Source: Acidisphaera sp035272265
GTDB taxonomy: Bacteria > Pseudomonadota > Alphaproteobacteria > Acetobacterales > Acetobacteraceae
Assembly (NCBI GenBank): GCA_035272265.1
Contig: DATEQV010000056.1
Coordinates: forward strand, 1 to 17,462
Direction: 5' to 3'
Length of the DNA: 17,462 nt
Shown here piece by piece: positions 1 through 6,936 of the stretch (its first letter is position 1; each line of letters begins with the position of its first letter). Both the position numbers and the translations under genes were made by a program. The notes beneath the pieces were generated by a model that was given only the letters and a program-made list of their open reading frames with translations, made no database searches and was not told the DNA's origin.

Positions 1-138
1 CAATCCTTCGATCAGCGCCGCACCATCTTCCTGCGCCATTCCGACAACACCATGAGGTTCCCCATGCCGATTCTAGCCAACCCGATTCCCGTTGACTCGC
101 GAAATCCGCCGGCGCGACGAAACATTTTCAGGCTCTGA
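1..138 (+). CDS. C-terminal end of an upstream protein (partial, unidentified)
   Basis: An open frame enters from the left edge and stops at TGA 136-138, giving 45 residues that begin QSFDQRRTIFLRHSDNTM and end RRNIFRL. The start lies outside the window. I do not recognise the family from this tail. The frame is supported mainly by position: it ends 8 bases before the ATG of the methyltransferase-like gene, and its stop codon overlaps that gene's GAGG ribosome-binding sequence, which is the usual spacing inside an operon. It could be a chance open frame, because stops are rare in DNA this rich in GC. Confidence 0.45.
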   Translation, partial: QSFDQRRTIFLRHSDNTMRFPMPILANPIPVDSRNPPARRNIFRL

Positions 139-140
139 GG
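137..140 (+). promoter_or_regulatory. Ribosome-binding site of the NRPS-type methyltransferase gene
   Basis: GAGG lies six bases before ATG 147 and overlaps the stop codon of the upstream partial frame. This supports the 147 start over later in-frame ATGs and suggests the two genes are co-transcribed. Confidence 0.55.
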
Positions 141-146
141 CCGGCC

Positions 147-1634
147 ATGCAGACGAAGGACATGGAGTCCGCCGACGCCCCGCTCCCGGATCATGGCGCC
201 GGCTTCGCCGGGCGCGTCGCCGCCCTGCTGCGCGCGGATCCCCGAGTCGCCGCCGCGCGGGTGACGGTCGAGCCGGACTCCGGCGGACGCCCGGCGCTGC
301 TTGCCGCCATCGTGCCGTCCCCCGCCTGGATCGAGCCCGCGCGCCGCCAGGCGGAATCGACACAGGCCCGGATGGCGATCCGGACATGGGCGCGCGTGTT
401 CGACGGCGCGTATGTCATCAAAGAAGAGGCCGCGGCCGGACCCGACTACGAGAGCTGGAAAAGCGCGCTGCGGGGCGGCGCGCCGATCCCGGCGGCTGAG
501 ATGGACGTCTGGCGCGACCAGACCGTCGCCCGCATCCGCGCGTTGCGGCCGAATCACGTGCTGGAGATCGGCTGCGGCGTCGGCGTCCTGGTGCAGCAGA
601 TCGCGCCGGACTGCGCCAGCTACCGCGGCACCGATATCAGCGCGGAGGCGATCGCGCGGTTGCAGGCGTGGGCGTCGACGCAACCCGGGCTGCGGCATCT
701 CGAGCTGGGGCAGCGCGCGGCGCACGAGCTGGACGACCTGCCCGACGGCGGGGTCGACACCGTCATCATCAACTCGGTGGTGCAGTATTTCCCCGACCAC
801 GCCTACCTGGAACGCGTCCTGACGGCGATCGCCCCCAAGCTGTCCCCCGGCGGGCATGTGTTCGTGGGCGACGTGCGCGACGTGCGGCTGCTGCCGGGCT
901 TCAACGCCGCCGTCGCGTCGGCCCGCGCGGCTGGGACCGAGACGGCCGGCAATTTGCGTCGCGCGCTGCACGAGCGCGTCGAGAAGGAACTGGCGGTCGA
1001 CCCGCACGCTTTCGCCGCGCTGCCCTTCTATGCCGGGGCGCGGCTGTTGCTCAGGCAACTCCGGCTGGACAACGAGCTGACCCGGTACCGCTACGACGTG
1101 GTCCTGAGCACGGGCGCCGCACCGCCAGGCCCCGCGATCGAGGAGCGCCCGTGGACGGATGCGGCCTCGCTGCCGGTGCGCCATCCGGGCGAGGCCGCGC
1201 CGCTGCGGCTGCGCGGCATTCCGAACGCGCGCCTGGCCGGCGATCTCGCGCTCCTCCGGCTATTGCAGACAGCGCCGGCCGCGACGCCCGTCGCCGTCCT
1301 GCGCGAACGGGCAGCGGCGCTGCAATCCGCCGGCCTGGACCCGGGCGAACTCGCACTGGCGGCCGAACAGCGCGGGCACCGGGCGGAGGCGATCTGCGGC
1401 ACGACGCCCGACTGCTTTGACCTCCTGTTGTCCGATCCGGCGTCGCCCGCCCCCGCCGTCCCGCCCGTTGCGGCGCGGATCGAGCCGTCCAGCGATCCGT
1501 CGCTGCCACGCCTCGCCGCCCAGTTGATCGAGTCATTGAGAGCCAGCATCCTGGCCCAGCTGCCCGCTTCGGGTCCGCTCAGCCTTGTAGCGGTCCCTGC
1601 CCTACCCGCCGTAGGCGTCGAGGGGTTGCGGTGA
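147..1634 (+). CDS. Stand-alone NRPS-type methyltransferase with flanking adenylation-subdomain remnants
   Basis: This 495-residue protein matches the C-terminal half of an NRPS A-MT module. Residues about 20-58 (GRVAALLRADPRVAAARV...LLAAIVPS) resemble the stretch after motif A8 of an adenylation domain (E-I-E-A-L-L..HP.V..A.V...LVAYVVP). Residues about 118-320 are a class I SAM methyltransferase of the NRPS-embedded type: LEIGCGVG at 139-146 (SAM-binding motif I), NSVVQYFP at 209-216, GDVRDVRLL at 241-249, NELTRYRYDV at 309-318. The C-terminus (LRASILAQLP...ALPAVGVEGLR) aligns with the A10 region (LP..M.PS...LPLTPNGKVDR), but the A10 lysine is missing. There is no adenylation core, condensation or carrier domain. 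It probably methylates a small molecule or a carrier-bound aminoacyl group made elsewhere. The methyltransferase assignment is firm; the substrate, and whether it methylates N, O or C, are unknown. Confidence 0.85.
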   Translation: MQTKDMESADAPLPDHGAGFAGRVAALLRADPRVAAARVTVEPDSGGRPALLAAIVPSPAWIEPARRQAESTQARMAIRTWARVFDGAYVIKEEAAAGPDYESWKSALRGGAPIPAAEMDVWRDQTVARIRALRPNHVLEIGCGVGVLVQQIAPDCASYRGTDISAEAIARLQAWASTQPGLRHLELGQRAAHELDDLPDGGVDTVIINSVVQYFPDHAYLERVLTAIAPKLSPGGHVFVGDVRDVRLLPGFNAAVASARAAGTETAGNLRRALHERVEKELAVDPHAFAALPFYAGARLLLRQLRLDNELTRYRYDVVLSTGAAPPGPAIEERPWTDAASLPVRHPGEAAPLRLRGIPNARLAGDLALLRLLQTAPAATPVAVLRERAAALQSAGLDPGELALAAEQRGHRAEAICGTTPDCFDLLLSDPASPAPAVPPVAARIEPSSDPSLPRLAAQLIESLRASILAQLPASGPLSLVAVPALPAVGVEGLR

Positions 1635-2652
1635 GGCAATCGTCGGTTCGCTAGGTAAGACGGCCGAGAATCGAGCGCCCACCTCGTCCTTTCGGCGCCT
1701 CTTTAGAGCGGCGAGCATTGCTGGAGATCGCGCCTCCGGCGTGCATTTCCCCCGACCATGGTTGGGACGATTCAGGCCACGGGGGACACTGTCGTGCGGC
1801 CTCATGCGCCACCGTGGCGGCAGTATCGGCGTCGCGTTCCGAAACGGCTCAGGTCCGCACAGGCGAGGGCGCCGTCGCGCAAACTGTTGACGGGTTGTTA
1901 CCTTTGGCAGCCGCTTCGCTATTGAGGTAACCACGCCGCCCGCGCTGGAGCCCTGTGCAGCACGCCTTCGAACGGCCCTGACACGCGGGCGCGGCCGGTA
2001 TCTCCTGGAGTTCCAAATTGAATGGGATTTAACCGGTTTCAGTTCTTTGGGAGCTATGAAGCTCTTCACGGCCACCCAGTTCGTCCTCTGCTACGAAAGA
2101 GTAATCGCAAATTGTCTGGATAACGGATCGGCTTGACGTAGTCTCGGAGGCCATGTTCGGGCGGAGGACGATTAAATATCGGCAAAGACTTCAGCCGGCG
2201 TGTTACTTACACGACCTTGGTTGATGGCATCGGTTTGGCATGAAACGTGCGACCATTTCGGGCGCTCGACGTAAGGCTGAGGAACAATGGACGTAGATGA
2301 ACGCGTGCGGGGCCCTTTGGCGCCGGACCTTGTCGCCCCGACCATCTCCCGCGCCAGGCTTTCGCGCGCGCAGCTCGCCCAGATACACATTTTCTTGCCA
2401 CAAAGTTACGAAGGAAATACTTGCGACTCGCCGGCTATCATGCGCTTTACCGGCGCTGTTACTTTGGGCCGCCGTGCCGTGTCCTTGCGGCAGGGGCGCT
2501 GATGCGGTTACTGTTCCTTGGGGCGATTCCTCTAACTGGACGCGGTGAGAGATGGTGACAGAGACGTCTAGCCGAGGCGCTTTATCGCGCCCGCCACGAG
2601 CCGAACACGGTTTTCACGACCACGTATCCGCCTATGCGATTGCGACGGCACC
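1635..2652. other. About 1 kb without a supportable gene
   Basis: Both strands carry only short open frames with no recognisable motifs, and base composition looks lower in GC than in the flanking genes. One possible small frame begins at ATG 2287 with GAGG eight bases upstream and would encode 71 residues (MDVDERVRGPLAPD...); an overlapping frame from 2297 would encode 83. Neither has a recognised domain, so I do not call them. GAGCT-ATGA-AGCTC at 2051-2064 is a small inverted repeat. I could not find a convincing sigma-70 promoter. The stretch probably holds the promoter and leader of the six-gene operon starting at 2653, and may also contain decayed sequence. Confidence 0.5.
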
Positions 2653-3786
2653 GTGCTGCCACCTGTAGCCTCTCCTAACACCCGCCGGCGACTGTGGCGG
2701 GTCAAGCCGCGAACCTTGCTGTTCGTGGTCATTGCGGCCATCGTCGGGTGGTTTGCCGTCGATCGGGTGTGGGTCAGAGGCGACGGCATTGTCGCCGGCG
2801 AACTGACCGCGGTATCCCCGATCGTGCAGGCGCGCCTGGAGCTCCTGTTCGTCCAGTGCCTGGACCACGTCACACGCGGCCAGCGTCTGGCCGAATTCCG
2901 TAACGAGGCGACCGAGGAAGCCGCGAACCAGCAGTTGCAGCAGCTCCAGCTGCAGCTTACGCAAGCCCGCGCGGGGATCGACATCGCCGACCGGGAGGCG
3001 GAGGCGGCGCGCAAGCTGGTCGAGGCGCAGGCCGCGCTGCTGAAGCAGCAGACCGCCGTTCTTACCGCAGAGGAGGCGCTGGTGAAGCGCCAGTTCGTCG
3101 CCGTCCTGGTCTACGAGCAGGCCAAGGCGGCCGTCGATCGCGCGAATGCCGAGACCGCTGCGGCCGAGTTTGTGTACGAGACCAAGCGGGCGGACCAGAA
3201 AAGGGCCCAGCTCGAAGCCGCGGTCCTGCAGAAGAGGATCGATAGCTTCACGAACTCGCCGGAACTTACCGGTCACTTCTATCTGACCGCGCCGAAGGAC
3301 GGGATCGTAACAGAATGCACGAGCCGGCCCGGCGAGGTGATCGCCGCGCGGACACCGATCATGAGTATCTTCAATCCGGACGACACCTACGCCGTCGTGT
3401 TTTTCGATCCGAGCGACATCGCGCGGCTGTCGCGCGGGCAAGCCTTCGAGATCAACATCCAGGGTGTCGAGAAGCCGGTGAAGAGCAGGGTGACGGACTT
3501 CTATCCTGAGCTGTCGGCGCTACCGAGTTCTCTCACCCGCTATTTCTGGCAGCAGGAGAAGTGGTCGCAATACGTTCCGGTGAGGCTCGACTTCTACAAC
3601 CTGAGCGCGGCGCAACGGAGCAGGGTCTTCGCCTGGGCGCAACTTTCGGCGTCGAGCTGGCGAGGCTGGAATGTGGCGAATGCCATCGAAGCGGCATCGG
3701 ACACGTGGGACTGGGTTGACCGTCATCTAAACGGAGGACGGCTGCAAGCCGCTGCCGCCTCCGCGCAAAAGCCAACGGACCGATGA
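2653..3786 (+). CDS. HlyD-family membrane fusion protein, first gene of the exopolysaccharide-type operon
   Basis: This is a 377-residue periplasmic adaptor. A cytoplasmic N-terminus of about 19 residues is followed by one membrane helix (about 20-40, TLLFVVIAAIVGWFAVDRVW), a first lipoyl half (about 43-83), a long Gln/Glu/Ala-rich coiled coil (about 84-200), the second lipoyl half (LTAPKDGIVTE at about 211-221, then SRPGEVIAARTPIMSI), and a beta-barrel segment (about 243-285). This is the HlyD/EmrA order. The frame is open back to TAG 2569 but the only good initiator is GTG 2653; no clear ribosome-binding site precedes it. The stop overlaps the next gene (ATGA). There is no ABC or MFS transporter next to it; its partner is more likely the glycosyltransferase two genes on, as Alg44 partners Alg8 in alginate synthesis. 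That pairing is inferred from context. Confidence 0.85.
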   Translation: MLPPVASPNTRRRLWRVKPRTLLFVVIAAIVGWFAVDRVWVRGDGIVAGELTAVSPIVQARLELLFVQCLDHVTRGQRLAEFRNEATEEAANQQLQQLQLQLTQARAGIDIADREAEAARKLVEAQAALLKQQTAVLTAEEALVKRQFVAVLVYEQAKAAVDRANAETAAAEFVYETKRADQKRAQLEAAVLQKRIDSFTNSPELTGHFYLTAPKDGIVTECTSRPGEVIAARTPIMSIFNPDDTYAVVFFDPSDIARLSRGQAFEINIQGVEKPVKSRVTDFYPELSALPSSLTRYFWQQEKWSQYVPVRLDFYNLSAAQRSRVFAWAQLSASSWRGWNVANAIEAASDTWDWVDRHLNGGRLQAAAASAQKPTDR

Positions 3787-4841
3787 GCGGGATCAAGGCA
3801 AGAGTGGCCGAACCCGAGGCGTCAACCACGTCCCACAGCGACGCCACCGCGGAGGAGCGACGCCTCAACCTGTTGCGACAGATCGCGGTCGCTGGCGGCT
3901 CGATTTCGCCCCAGCCAGAGCCGTACGCGGGACACGGCTACGCCTACGTGGTGCAAGGCGACGACATCGAACGCGACCTGGCGATCCTGGCGCAGCGCAA
4001 CTACGTCGAGGAGCGCTTCTTCGACCGAGTCACGCTCTGTCCGAAATGCGACAGCCATCACCTGAACGTGCGGGAGATCTGCCCGGGATGCCGGGGCGCG
4101 CATCTGACGAAAGAGGGCCTGCTGCATCACTTCCGCTGCGGCTATGTCGGCATCCCGTCTGAGTTCTCGCCCGCCGCGGATGGCAGCTACGTCTGTCCCA
4201 AGTGCAACAGCCAGATGCATCATCTGGGCATAGAATTCGACCGTCTGGGCAGATCCTTCTTGTGTCGGGGGTGCGGCATCATTTCGGACAATCCCCCGGT
4301 CGAGGCCATCTGTCTCGCCTGCGGGGGGCGCACGCCGGCCGGGGACCTGATCAGCACAGAGGTCTTCACCTACGTCCTCACGTCACGCGGCGCGGCGGCG
4401 ATCCGCCGCGGGTCATTTCTCGACGACAAGGAGGAGCTCGTCGACGTCGCCGACGCGCCCGTCTACCGAAGGACGGTGATTCTGGAGTTCCTCGAGCACG
4501 AGATGAAGCGCCTGCAACATTTCAACGTGGTGTTTTCGCTGCTGCTGGCACGGTGCGCTCCTGCGGACATCGATCATGTCGGGGACGCTGCCTCGGTCGA
4601 GTGGCTCAATCGTCTGCGCGATTGCCTGCGGGACGTCGATCTGCTCGGGCAGCTGGCCGACGCTCTCTATGTAGTCATCCTGCCGCAGACCAAGCGGCGG
4701 CAGGCGGAGGCGTTACGCCAACGTGTCGCGGCCGGACTCGGTCCGCAGTCGCCGTTCACCCTGTACACCGTCGAGATTACCGGGCGTCGTGATCTGGCGC
4801 AGGCTCTCGTCGGCCTCGATCCCCGAGGCGCGCCGCGGTGA
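3783..4841 (+). CDS. TackOD1-like multi-zinc-ribbon protein with degenerate GGDEF domain
   Basis: This 352-residue soluble protein has a run of zinc knuckles: CPKC at 86-89, CPGC at 100-103, Cys119, CPKC at 138-141, CRGC at 161-164 and CLAC at 177-180. The arrangement matches the TackOD1 (thaumarchaeal output domain 1) zinc-ribbon family, often fused to signalling domains. Residues about 228-340 resemble a GGDEF fold (LRDCLRDVDLLGQLADALYVVILP, split here as RDVDLLGQLADAL then YVVILPQT), but where GGDEF should be it reads LADAL, so diguanylate cyclase activity is very unlikely. It may bind nucleotide, or act as a scaffold or regulator of the synthase encoded next. Start ATG 3783 lies in an ATGA overlap with the upstream stop, and the stop lies in a GTGA overlap with the downstream start, so translation is probably coupled on both sides. 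The zinc-ribbon call is firm, the GGDEF relic moderate. Confidence 0.75.
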   Translation: MSGIKARVAEPEASTTSHSDATAEERRLNLLRQIAVAGGSISPQPEPYAGHGYAYVVQGDDIERDLAILAQRNYVEERFFDRVTLCPKCDSHHLNVREICPGCRGAHLTKEGLLHHFRCGYVGIPSEFSPAADGSYVCPKCNSQMHHLGIEFDRLGRSFLCRGCGIISDNPPVEAICLACGGRTPAGDLISTEVFTYVLTSRGAAAIRRGSFLDDKEELVDVADAPVYRRTVILEFLEHEMKRLQHFNVVFSLLLARCAPADIDHVGDAASVEWLNRLRDCLRDVDLLGQLADALYVVILPQTKRRQAEALRQRVAAGLGPQSPFTLYTVEITGRRDLAQALVGLDPRGAPR

Positions 4842-6169
4842 ACGGTTTCTTCCACTATTTCCTTTCCGCGCTCGACCCGATGGTGAATATCGGGTTTTCC
4901 GGAGCGTTCGTCGAATTGATGTCGTCGGAACTACCGGTGTGGTGGCTGGTTTTCGTGCTTGCGTTCGTAGTCACGGTGCTTCCCTCGATCATCACCTGGC
5001 TCGTCTATCTCGTGAACCCGCGCAACATCCGCCCGCCTCTGCCGGGCCGGCCGGGGCAAGCCGAGCCGCTGGTCTCTGTGGTAATCGCCGGGCGCAACGA
5101 ATCGGCCACGATCGGACAATGCATTCGCGGAGCGCTGCTCTGCGGGTATCCGAACCTGGAGGTCATCTTTGTCGACGACAACTCCAACGATAACAGCGTG
5201 GCGATTGCCCGGCGCGCCGCCCTCAGCGTCACGGGCAGCAACTGGGATACCGGGCGCGTGCGGATCTTTCCGTCCCCGCGCCGCAACGGCAAGCCGAGCT
5301 CGCTCAATATCGGCATTCGCATGGCGCGGGGCGAGTTCATCGCTATAACCGATGCCGATTCGGTCATCCAATATGGCGCCATGCAGCACTGGCTGCTGCC
5401 GTTCGCCGATCCGCGCGTCGGTGCCGTGTCCGCCAACGTCCGCGCACTGAACGGCACGGTCAACCTGCTCACGCGTCTGCAGGAGATCGAATACGCCCTG
5501 AAGTTCACGCTCGGCCGGTTCGCCTGGTCGCGCATCAACCTCTTGAACATCGTATCGGGCATGGGCGGGCTGTTCCGGGCGGAGATCATCCATGGCCTCG
5601 GCGGTTTCGACACCGGCCTCGGCGATGATACCGACATGACCACTATGATCCGCAAGCAGCGCTGGAAGCTGAGCTTCTCGTTCGATGCGGTGGTCTGGAC
5701 GACCGTTCCGGTCACGCGACACCATCTGTGGCGCCAGCGCATGCGGTGGCGCCGCAACATGATCAAGATCCGGGTCAGCAAGCATCGCGATCAGTTCGTG
5801 CTGGGTCGTTACGGACTCGCAAACGGGGTGCTCGCTGCGCAGTTACTGGTCGGCCGCATAGCGGTGCCTCTGACGTCGGTGATCGGGTTGGTGTGGGAGA
5901 CGTCCCTGAATGGGCCGTGGTACACGCCCCAGATCCTCGTAACCTTCTACTGGATCGTCGTCATCTTCACGCTGATCAGACTGCTTATTTCGCGCGATAT
6001 TTCCAACACGCCGCTGCCGGTGAACTTCTGGCTGGTGTTTCTGTACCCGTTCTATTTCCTGTGGTTGCTGCTCCCGGTGCTGTATGCTGAGGTGTGTGAG
6101 CTGTGCCGGATCGGCGCCAAGCATCCCTACGTTCCGGACCACGTCTGGGAGGAGATCCCATGGTGGTGA
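4838..6169 (+). CDS. Membrane-bound processive family 2 glycosyltransferase (polysaccharide synthase)
   Basis: This 443-residue GT2 enzyme resembles Alg8, PgaC/IcaA and cellulose or hyaluronan synthases. An N-terminal membrane region (about 33-60) precedes the GT-A domain: SVVIAGRNES at about 80-89, VDDNSND with Asp113-114, TDADS at 171-175 (DxD), GDDTD at 262-266 in place of the common GEDxD base motif, and QRMRW at 300-304 (Q/RxxRW, processive enzymes). Several C-terminal helices follow (about 325-352, 365-385, 396-420), which in this family form the translocation channel. It should polymerise a nucleotide sugar at the cytoplasmic face while extruding the chain. The donor sugar cannot be read from sequence. 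It starts at GTG 4838, overlapping the previous TGA, and ends ten bases inside the next gene. It is the likely catalytic core of the operon. Confidence 0.9.
   Translation: MNGFFHYFLSALDPMVNIGFSGAFVELMSSELPVWWLVFVLAFVVTVLPSIITWLVYLVNPRNIRPPLPGRPGQAEPLVSVVIAGRNESATIGQCIRGALLCGYPNLEVIFVDDNSNDNSVAIARRAALSVTGSNWDTGRVRIFPSPRRNGKPSSLNIGIRMARGEFIAITDADSVIQYGAMQHWLLPFADPRVGAVSANVRALNGTVNLLTRLQEIEYALKFTLGRFAWSRINLLNIVSGMGGLFRAEIIHGLGGFDTGLGDDTDMTTMIRKQRWKLSFSFDAVVWTTVPVTRHHLWRQRMRWRRNMIKIRVSKHRDQFVLGRYGLANGVLAAQLLVGRIAVPLTSVIGLVWETSLNGPWYTPQILVTFYWIVVIFTLIRLLISRDISNTPLPVNFWLVFLYPFYFLWLLLPVLYAEVCELCRIGAKHPYVPDHVWEEIPWW
6147..6154 (+). promoter_or_regulatory. Strong Shine-Dalgarno deciding the start of the two-TM protein
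   Basis: GGGAGGAG lies five bases before ATG 6160, inside the last codons of the glycosyltransferase. It is the best ribosome-binding site in the operon, and it selects 6160 over the in-frame ATG 57 bases upstream at 6103. Confidence 0.7.
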
Positions 6170-6936
6170 GGACCACGGTCCGGATGCGGCAACACACCCC
6201 CAGGGATCGCTGGTCGCTGCCCGGCGTCTCGGTCCTATTGGCCGGATTCACCATCCTGCCCATCCATCCCGAGAGCATCTCCACGCTTCTTCCAGGGCTG
6301 GGGCTGCATGCGATCGAGCAGCTGGGGGGCGGATGGCAAGAGCGCGCCGTCGCCCCGACCACATACGGCAGTTTCGCTTCGCCCATCGGATCGCCTGATC
6401 CGGCGCTGTCGTCTGCCTTGGGCTGGAGCGGGGGCGGACTGACAACTGAGGCTTCCGATCCGGCAGTAGCTGCCCTGCTCGGTGCCGCCATGTGGGCCGG
6501 CGAAGACCCGACCGCCGTGAGCGCAGACGGCCCCGAGACGAGTGAGGGCGTCGTCCGGAACGGAATCCATCCCGTTTGCACCGACAGCCAGACGGCGATC
6601 CGGATGCAGGACGCCAGCGAGTTTCGGACAGGTCAGGCCGTAAGAGGTGCGCCAGCGCAGTTCCCGGCCGGCGTGCTCGCCGAACATCCTCCCCCCGTCG
6701 CAACGATACCGGATCAGGGCGATCCGACGCTCGGTCCCGGTGGTCATCCGACCAATCTCCCCCCGCCGGGCCCGGCCGGGGCGTGGTGCCCTCCCGGTCC
6801 TCTGCCGTTCGCCGACAGCAGCCCCCTTGCGAGCCGAGCCGTCTGGACACCGATCTTTGTTCTGCTCATTGGATTCCTTGTCTTCTGGCTGAGCAGAGGC
6901 GTGGGGCTGTCCGCGCTGACGCGCTCGATCCAATGA
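6160..6936 (+). CDS. Two-TM Pro/Gly-rich protein of unknown function in the exopolysaccharide-type operon
   Basis: I do not recognise this 258-residue protein. It has a basic N-terminus (MVVRTTVRMRQHTPRDR), a first hydrophobic segment at about 18-36 (LPGVSVLLAGFTILPI), then about 190 residues of low-complexity Pro/Gly/Ala/Ser-rich sequence with two Cys (140 and 210), and a second clear membrane helix at about 228-246 (WTPIFVLLIGFLVFWLS) followed by a short tail. If both segments span the membrane, the linker is periplasmic. If the first is a signal sequence, the protein is anchored at its C-terminus. It overlaps the glycosyltransferase by ten bases and the sulfotransferase by four (ATGA), so it belongs to the same unit and may be an accessory or spacer subunit of the synthase complex. 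A strong ribosome-binding site supports that it is real. Confidence 0.7.
   Translation: MVVRTTVRMRQHTPRDRWSLPGVSVLLAGFTILPIHPESISTLLPGLGLHAIEQLGGGWQERAVAPTTYGSFASPIGSPDPALSSALGWSGGGLTTEASDPAVAALLGAAMWAGEDPTAVSADGPETSEGVVRNGIHPVCTDSQTAIRMQDASEFRTGQAVRGAPAQFPAGVLAEHPPPVATIPDQGDPTLGPGGHPTNLPPPGPAGAWCPPGPLPFADSSPLASRAVWTPIFVLLIGFLVFWLSRGVGLSALTRSIQ

Noticed and set aside
12..1184. Long minus-strand open frame (390 codons) opposite the methyltransferase
   Set aside because: It is antisense to a gene with clear SAM and NRPS motifs, is rich in Arg/Gly/Asp/Gln in the way of GC-rich shadows, and has no recognisable domain.
1602..2075. Minus-strand 157-codon open frame after the methyltransferase
   Set aside because: Low-complexity Arg/Pro-rich product with no motif and no good ribosome-binding site; it partly overlaps the end of the methyltransferase gene.
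2287..2502. Small plus-strand frame with GAGG eight bases before its ATG
   Set aside because: The spacing is plausible, but the product has no recognisable feature and other frames in the same place are equally open; not enough to call a gene.
6576..6932. In-frame upstream extension of the sulfotransferase
   Set aside because: It overlaps the two-TM protein gene, is Arg/Ser/Pro-rich, and lacks conservation; the ATGA overlap at 6933 is the better start.
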